A DNA stretch of 64,000 nucleotides, taken from the NCBI RefSeq assembly GCF_008704555.1, contig NZ_CP023702.1, forward strand, positions 5,804,001-5,868,000, in the 5' to 3' direction. Source of the DNA: Streptomyces nitrosporeus. GTDB lineage: Bacteria; Actinomycetota; Actinomycetes; Streptomycetales; Streptomycetaceae. How positions within the stretch are numbered: the first letter of the stretch is position 1; each line of letters begins with the position of its first letter. The position numbers were made by a program, and so were the translations under genes. This document shows positions 59,844 to 64,000 of the stretch, one piece after another. The notes beneath the pieces are model-generated. The model was not told the origin of the DNA and ran no database searches. It worked only from the letters and a program-made list of their open reading frames with translations.

Positions 59844-61027
59844 CGCGGGCCGGCCAGCGCGGCGAACGCCGACTCGTGGGCCCGGCGGCGGGCGGTGTCC
59901 CGGCCGAAGACCTCACGGGCCACCTCCGCCAGAGTCCTGGCCGGTGCGTGCAGGTCCAGGCGGCTGGCGTCGGCGACCGTCTTCGCCCACTCGCCGGGGA
60001 CCGCCCGCTCGCCGTGCAGCGCGCCCGCGATCGCCCCGCTCATCGTCGCGATGGAGTCGCAGTCCCGGCCGTAGTTGACCGATCCGAGCACCGCGTGCCG
60101 GTAGTCGCCGCCGGCCACCAGCAGCATGCCGAGCGCCACGGGCAGCTCCTCGACCGCGTGCAGCCGGGACGGCCGCCGGGCACCGAGCGAGGGGTCGCGG
60201 TAGTGCGGGCCCACCGTGTCGAAGGGCGCCACCGCGGCCCGTAGCGGAGCCAGCGCCGACTCGAAGTCCGTGTGGCCCGAGGCGGCTTCGCAGACCGCCT
60301 CGATCGCCGCGCGCGTCCCGTCCTTGGCGAGCGCCAGGCAGGTGTCGACGACGGAGGAGGGCGTCGCCCCCGGCACGCAGGCCGCGGCCACGGCGGCCGC
60401 GAGGACCCCGGCCGCCTCCCGCCCGTACGAGGACTGGTGCGCTCCGGCGACGTCCAGTGCCTCGGCGTACGCCGCCCGGGGGTGGGCAGCGTTCACCAGG
60501 CCGACCGGCGCCATGTACATCGCCGCACCGCAGTTGACGATGTTCCCGGAGCCCGCCTCACGGGGGTCGGCGTGCCCGTAGTGCAGCCGTGTGACGATCC
60601 ACTTCTCGGCGAGGAAGATCCGCTGGAGGGGCAGCGCCTCGGCCTCCAGCTCCGGGATCCAGCGGGGGCGCGACATCAGGTCGGGCACGAGGTGGTCGGC
60701 GACCGCGTACGCGTCGAGGTGGTCGCGCACGGTGTCGTAGACCCGCACCAGCGCGTGGGTCATCAAGGTGTCGTCGGTGACGTGCCCGTCACCCTTGTGG
60801 TACGGGGCGATCGGCCGCGCGGTGCGCCAGTCGTCGCCGTGCCAGGGGCCCACGACGCCCCTCACCCGGCCGCCGTGGCGCTCGGCGATCTGCTGCGGGG
60901 TCCAGCCCTCGACGGGGCCGCCGAGCGCGTCGCCGACGGCCGCCCCGACGAGTGCGCCGGTGATGCGTTCATCCAGGGTGAGCGTCGTGGTGTCCGGCCC
61001 GGCCACTGCGGGCGTTCTGGGTGTCAT
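59840..61027 (-). CDS. ADP-ribosylglycohydrolase family protein (3rd of four)
   Basis: 395 residues with complete ARH motifs: RITGALVGAAVGDALGGPVE at the N-terminus, HVTDDTLMTHAL (TDDT metal ligands) and NYGRDCDSIATMSGAIAG at the C-terminus. This is probably a catalytically competent member. The start at ATG 61027 lies 59 nt inside the upstream gene; GTG 61042 or GTG 61006 are alternatives. Its stop overlaps the next ATG. Substrate unknown; the large middle region AMYMAPVGLVNAAHPRAAYA is typical of crystallin-J1/ARH types. Confidence 0.9.
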   Translation of the reverse strand: MTPRTPAVAGPDTTTLTLDERITGALVGAAVGDALGGPVEGWTPQQIAERHGGRVRGVVGPWHGDDWRTARPIAPYHKGDGHVTDDTLMTHALVRVYDTVRDHLDAYAVADHLVPDLMSRPRWIPELEAEALPLQRIFLAEKWIVTRLHYGHADPREAGSGNIVNCGAAMYMAPVGLVNAAHPRAAYAEALDVAGAHQSSYGREAAGVLAAAVAAACVPGATPSSVVDTCLALAKDGTRAAIEAVCEAASGHTDFESALAPLRAAVAPFDTVGPHYRDPSLGARRPSRLHAVEELPVALGMLLVAGGDYRHAVLGSVNYGRDCDSIATMSGAIAGALHGERAVPGEWAKTVADASRLDLHAPARTLAEVAREVFGRDTARRRAHESAFAALAGPR

Positions 61028-62252
61028 GCCGGAATTGTCCACCCGGGGTGGCCGGTTCCGTGGCTGCCAGCATCCCGGCGAGTTCGATCAGGTCCGTTCC
61101 GGCGAACAGCGGCAGCGCGCAGCCGGCCAGGGTGCGGCAGGACTCCCGCCAGCCCGCCGGGACGGTGCCCGCCCCGCCCAGGGCGCCGGTCAGCGCACCG
61201 GCCAGGGCGGGCGCCGAGTCGGCGACCCGCGACAGGCAGGCCGCCGCGGGCACCGCCTGGGCGAACCGGCCCCGGGCCGCGGTCGCCAGGGCCAGGGCGA
61301 CGGGCACGGTCTCGGCGGCGGCGATCCCGTAGCTGTAGACGTGGTCGACGATCTGGTGCTCCAGCACGGGCACCAGGGCGAAGGCCCCGTCCGGCTCGCC
61401 CGCGAACTCCCGGGCCAGACGCACCGCGTGGACCGCGTTCCGGGCGATCTCGGTTCCCTCGGGCAGTTGTCCGAGCGCGGCGTCCACCGCGGTGGTGACG
61501 TCCGCCCCGGCCAGCGCCTCGGCGATCGCGGCGGCGATCGCGCGGGCACCGTGCACCCCGTCGCCGTCCTGCGTGTAGCGGGCGTCGAACTCGGCGAGCC
61601 CCGCCGCTGCGGCCGGGTCCCCGGGGTGCACCACCGCGAGGACCGCGGCCCGCACACAGGCCGCGTCGTCGAAGTAGTGCGGGTTGTCGTGACCGGTGGC
61701 GGGCGGGCGCAGCCCGGCGGCGAGGTTGCCCAGCCCGGCCCGTACCGAGATCCGTGCCCGCAGCGGCAGCACGGCGGACTCCACCTCGGGCGCCCGGGCG
61801 CTGGCGGCGGCGACCTTCGCGGCCAGCGCGTTCCAGGACCGGTCGACCGCGTCCCGCATCCGCCGCCCGGGGGACAGGCCCGGCGCGTGGCAGGCCGCCG
61901 CGGCCAGCACCGTCCGGGCGGTGAAGGCGGCCCACTCGGCGTCGTCGGACGGCCCGAGCCGGAGGGGTTCGGGCGGCTGGTTCAGCGCGATCGGCACGGG
62001 GAGCGTGGTCGTCGCGTTCTGCTCGGCGAAGGTGTCCAGCTCCCGGGTGAGCCGCCGGGTCCACTCGGGCATCCGGGCCGCCCGGTGCCGTGCGGCGGGC
62101 CACCCCGCGGCGTCCCCCGCCGCCAGGCCGAGCAGCAGCCCCTCGGTCCGGGCCCGCCGGCCGGGGGCGGGCGTACGGGGCCGCGGGCCCTCCCGGCCCT
62201 CCCCGCCCGCCGGGCGCGTCCCGGTGCCGGCGGCGCCCGTGCGGGCGGTCAT
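60969..62252 (-). CDS. ADP-ribosylglycohydrolase family protein (2nd of four), degenerate motifs
   Basis: 427 residues. The fold is recognisable (RTEGLLLGLAAGDAAGWPAA) but both metal motifs are altered. The TDDT position reads PSDDAEW, with Ala for the last Thr, and the C-terminal GRDADT-like motif reads SRVADSAPALAGALTG, with Val for the first Asp. It may have a different metal site, or be an inactive partner of the adjacent active copies. ATG 62252 overlaps the upstream stop (ATGA); the 3' end overlaps the next gene by about 59 nt. Confidence 0.82.
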   Translation of the reverse strand: MTARTGAAGTGTRPAGGEGREGPRPRTPAPGRRARTEGLLLGLAAGDAAGWPAARHRAARMPEWTRRLTRELDTFAEQNATTTLPVPIALNQPPEPLRLGPSDDAEWAAFTARTVLAAAACHAPGLSPGRRMRDAVDRSWNALAAKVAAASARAPEVESAVLPLRARISVRAGLGNLAAGLRPPATGHDNPHYFDDAACVRAAVLAVVHPGDPAAAAGLAEFDARYTQDGDGVHGARAIAAAIAEALAGADVTTAVDAALGQLPEGTEIARNAVHAVRLAREFAGEPDGAFALVPVLEHQIVDHVYSYGIAAAETVPVALALATAARGRFAQAVPAAACLSRVADSAPALAGALTGALGGAGTVPAGWRESCRTLAGCALPLFAGTDLIELAGMLAATEPATPGGQFRHDTQNARSGRAGHHDAHPG

Positions 62253-63541
62253 CGGACAGCCCCCGGACCGGCGGCGCCGGTGGCGGCCGTGGCCGCCGGT
62301 CCGGGCACGGCCTGCGGGGCGGCCGTGAAGGCCCCCGGACCGGCGAGAGCCCCGGCACCGGCCGCCCCGCCGTGCCAGGAAGGCGTCCCGGGCCCGCCGT
62401 GCCAGGAAGGCGTGCCCGTCCCGCCGTGCCATGAAGGCGCCCCCGTCCCGCCGCGTCCGGGAGGCGCCCCGGGCCCGCCGGGGTCGTCAGGGTCGTCCGG
62501 GGTCAGCAGCCCCGCGATGTCCAGCACGTGATACCCCCGCATCGACGGCAGGCAGCTTCCCCGGACCGGCCCGATCGCCGACGCCCAGTCCCGGGGGATC
62601 ACCGACGCGCCGTGCAGCGCCCCCGCGAGCGCCCCCGCCACCGCCGCCGTCGTATCGGCGTCCCGCCCCATGTTCACCGCCGTCAGCACCGCCGTACGGA
62701 AATCGCCCCGCGCCGCCGTGAACGCGCCGAAGGCCAGGCCGACCGCCTCCGGTGCCAGGTCCGTCCAGGGGTAGCCGCCGATCACCACGGCCGAGCGCAC
62801 CGCCCGTTCCCCGGTCAGCCGGTCCGGGTACGAGTGCTGCGCCGCGGTCACCGCGCGCCGCAGCGAGCGGGCCGTCCAGGAGTCCATCGGTACGACCGAG
62901 AGGGCGGCGGCCACCACCGAGGCGGGGCCCGCCCCCACCATCGCGGCGGCCACCCCGGCCGCCACCGCCTGCCCGCCGTAGATGCCCTCGCCGTCATGGC
63001 TGACCTGGCCGTCCACCGCGACCAGCCGGGCCGCCTCGGCCGGCCGGCCGGCCGCGAACACCCCGAACGGCGCAGCCCGCATGGCCAGCCCGTCGCTCCA
63101 GGCGTGCCGGTGCTGGGCCGAGATCGGGGCGGCGAGCCCGCGCCGCAGGTTCTCCAGCGTGCCGCGCTCGCTGAACCCGGCGCCCCGGAAGGGGCCTTCG
63201 TCCAGATCGGCGATCCAGCGGTGCCAGGCCCGTTCCACATGGGAGACGGTCAGCGCCGAACCGTGCCGGGCCAGCAGCAGCCCCGAGAAGATCGCGTACT
63301 CGGTGTCGTCCGTCCCCGCCGGGTCGTCACTGACGAAGCCCGTGATACGGCCCCAGCGGCGGCGGATCTCCGAGGGCCGCATGTTCTCCGCCGGGGCGCC
63401 CAGCGCGTCCCCGACCGCCAGCCCCAGCAGGGCCCCCCGCGCCCGGTCGGCCCTCCCGGCCGCCGCCGTCCCGCACCCCGCGGGGCCGCCGGGCGGCGTG
63501 CCCCCGCGCCGCTCCGCCGGACCGTCCGTCCTCAGCTCCAT
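62249..63541 (-). CDS. ADP-ribosylglycohydrolase family protein (1st of four)
   Basis: 430 residues, first gene of the operon. GALLGLAVGDALGAPAENMR, GTDDTEYAIFSGLL and VNMGRDADTTAAVAGALAG hold all expected Mg ligands, so it should be active. The fold ends near residue 350; the remaining about 80 residues are Gly/Pro-rich and include 9-residue tandem repeats (GTPSWHGGP type). ATG 63541 has AAAGG upstream; ATG 63571 is in frame. The 274 bp before it are shared with the divergent VIT1-like gene. Confidence 0.9.
   Translation of the reverse strand: MELRTDGPAERRGGTPPGGPAGCGTAAAGRADRARGALLGLAVGDALGAPAENMRPSEIRRRWGRITGFVSDDPAGTDDTEYAIFSGLLLARHGSALTVSHVERAWHRWIADLDEGPFRGAGFSERGTLENLRRGLAAPISAQHRHAWSDGLAMRAAPFGVFAAGRPAEAARLVAVDGQVSHDGEGIYGGQAVAAGVAAAMVGAGPASVVAAALSVVPMDSWTARSLRRAVTAAQHSYPDRLTGERAVRSAVVIGGYPWTDLAPEAVGLAFGAFTAARGDFRTAVLTAVNMGRDADTTAAVAGALAGALHGASVIPRDWASAIGPVRGSCLPSMRGYHVLDIAGLLTPDDPDDPGGPGAPPGRGGTGAPSWHGGTGTPSWHGGPGTPSWHGGAAGAGALAGPGAFTAAPQAVPGPAATAATGAAGPGAVR
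62367..62474 (-). repeat. 27-bp tandem repeat, four units, inside the first ADP-ribosylglycohydrolase gene
   Basis: Units start at 62367, 62394, 62421 and 62448; the plus-strand core is CCGCCGTGCCAGGAAGGCGT. The first two differ at only two positions, the third at a few more, and the fourth is degenerate. The length keeps the frame and encodes the 9-residue units with Ser-Trp-His-Gly-Gly. Copy number is likely to vary between strains. Confidence 0.85.
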
Positions 63542-63815
63542 CGCGTCGACCTTTCGCTCGTGCGGAGCCATCCGCAGAGTGGTCCCCGCGGCCGCGCGGA
63601 CCACCTGTGCGATGTGTCCCCCGCAGCCCCCGGTCCCTGGCCGGGAAATCAGACAAAAGGGCCACACGGGGGACGCCGGAGAAGGGCCGCAGGCGGCGGT
63701 AAGTACGGCCTTCCTTGCTGGCGGGAGGCGTTTTTCGTGCGTACTTTCGACAACCTGAGAGAGGGATGACCCATGGGCCCGGCGTATGGGCTCCCTCCCG
63801 GGGAAGGGGAGAGCT
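63542..63815. promoter_or_regulatory. Divergent control region: glycohydrolase operon / VIT1-like gene
   Basis: 274 bp between divergent starts. A relatively T-rich stretch GGCGTTTTTCGTGCGTACTTTC near 63728-63750 is the most promoter-like part, and TTGCTG at 63715 could be a distant -35. The spacing is not canonical. The leader of the plus-strand gene carries CTCCCTCCCGGGGAAGGGGAG, which can fold over its own ribosome site. No known riboswitch pattern was recognised. Confidence 0.35.
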
Positions 63816-64000
63816 GTGTCCATCATCGAGACCGATGCCGTCCTGCACGAGGCCCACCGGGACAACCACACCCACCGGGACGTGAACGGCGGCTGGCTGC
63901 GGCCCGCGGTCTTCGGGGCCATGGACGGGCTCGTCTCCAACCTGGCGCTGATGACGGGCGTCGCCGGGGGAGCGGTCTCCCAGCAGACGATCGTCATCAC
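63816..64000 (+). CDS. VIT1/CCC1-family metal transporter, N-terminal part (cut by window edge)
   Basis: The visible about 61 residues contain HRDNHTHRDVNGGWLRPAVF, then GAMDGLVSNLALMTGVAGG, the hallmark first helix of VIT1/CCC1 iron/manganese transporters. GTG 63816 has GGGGAAGGGGAGAG just upstream; an in-frame ATG at 63786 would place that purine tract inside the gene, so GTG is preferred. The His-rich N-terminus could bind metal. The rest lies beyond the window. Confidence 0.85.
   Translation, partial: MSIIETDAVLHEAHRDNHTHRDVNGGWLRPAVFGAMDGLVSNLALMTGVAGGAVSQQTIVI

Noticed and set aside
63600..63815. Mn (yybP-ykoY) riboswitch before the VIT1-like gene
   Set aside because: The characteristic conserved loop sequences were not found; only GC-rich hairpin potential is visible.
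1..64000. CRISPR arrays, tRNA/rRNA genes, IS elements or prophage
   Set aside because: No regular direct repeats with spacers, no cloverleaf or rRNA signature, and no transposase, integrase or phage motif was noticed on either strand.

Overview
The window is a stretch of very GC-rich actinobacterial chromosome, almost certainly Streptomyces or a close relative. The evidence is third-position G/C codons throughout, frequent GTG starts, an ileS gene behind an actinobacterial T-box leader, a his cluster that uses PriA (HisA/TrpF), a small trpM-like gene between trpC and trpB, and many SD-less starts that sit 6-8 nt behind a TANNNT-like -10 box. From memory, the gene order (ileS, dksA-like, lspA, rluD-like, phoD, dnaE, his, trp, lgt) resembles the S. 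coelicolor core chromosome; no alignment was run. I see no prophage, IS element, CRISPR array, tRNA or rRNA gene.

Layout. 1-4.4 kb: 5' part of ileS (minus) with a T-box leader, then TraR/DksA-like protein, lspA, an RluA-family pseudouridine synthase and a coupled GNAT. 4.5-12.8 kb: CPA1 Na+/H+ antiporter, MscS channel, dienelactone-hydrolase-like protein, secreted PhoD phosphatase, membrane-anchored DsbA-like protein, membrane protein and DUF2252. 12.9-21.8 kb: dnaE, a small basic protein, NYN protein, ABC exporter pair, DUF2567 and YbaK. 21.8-25.5 kb: Lon-N protein, an unrecognised helical protein and a beta-solenoid membrane protein.

25.7-31.4 kb is a compact, mostly overlapping operon: hisD-hisC-hisB-small membrane protein-hisH-priA-ridA-hisF. 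It is followed by a secreted cutinase/PET-hydrolase-like enzyme, an alpha/beta hydrolase divergent from a LAL (large LuxR) regulator, and a PucR-type regulator with a sodium:solute symporter. 40.4-47.7 kb holds hisI-trpE-Trp membrane protein, two small membrane proteins, trpC-trpM-trpB-trpA with a strong terminator, and a second DsbA-like protein. trpD, trpG and a dedicated trpF are absent here; PriA can supply the TrpF step.

48.8-54.3 kb is a phenylacetate module: paaK divergent from paaABCDE, with two related operator-like sequences between them. lgt follows. 55.5-63.5 kb is the most unusual part. It is a minus-strand, seven-gene, translationally coupled operon with four consecutive ADP-ribosylglycohydrolase-family genes, a ribokinase-like PfkB kinase, a class III CoA-transferase and a CitE-like CoA-ester lyase. 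The last feature is the 5' end of a VIT1/CCC1 metal transporter gene.

Regulation visible in the DNA includes the T-box, candidate PaaR-type operators, palindromes before hisD and the symporter, nine or so strong inverted-repeat terminators, and a recurrent leaderless-promoter layout in front of about thirteen genes.
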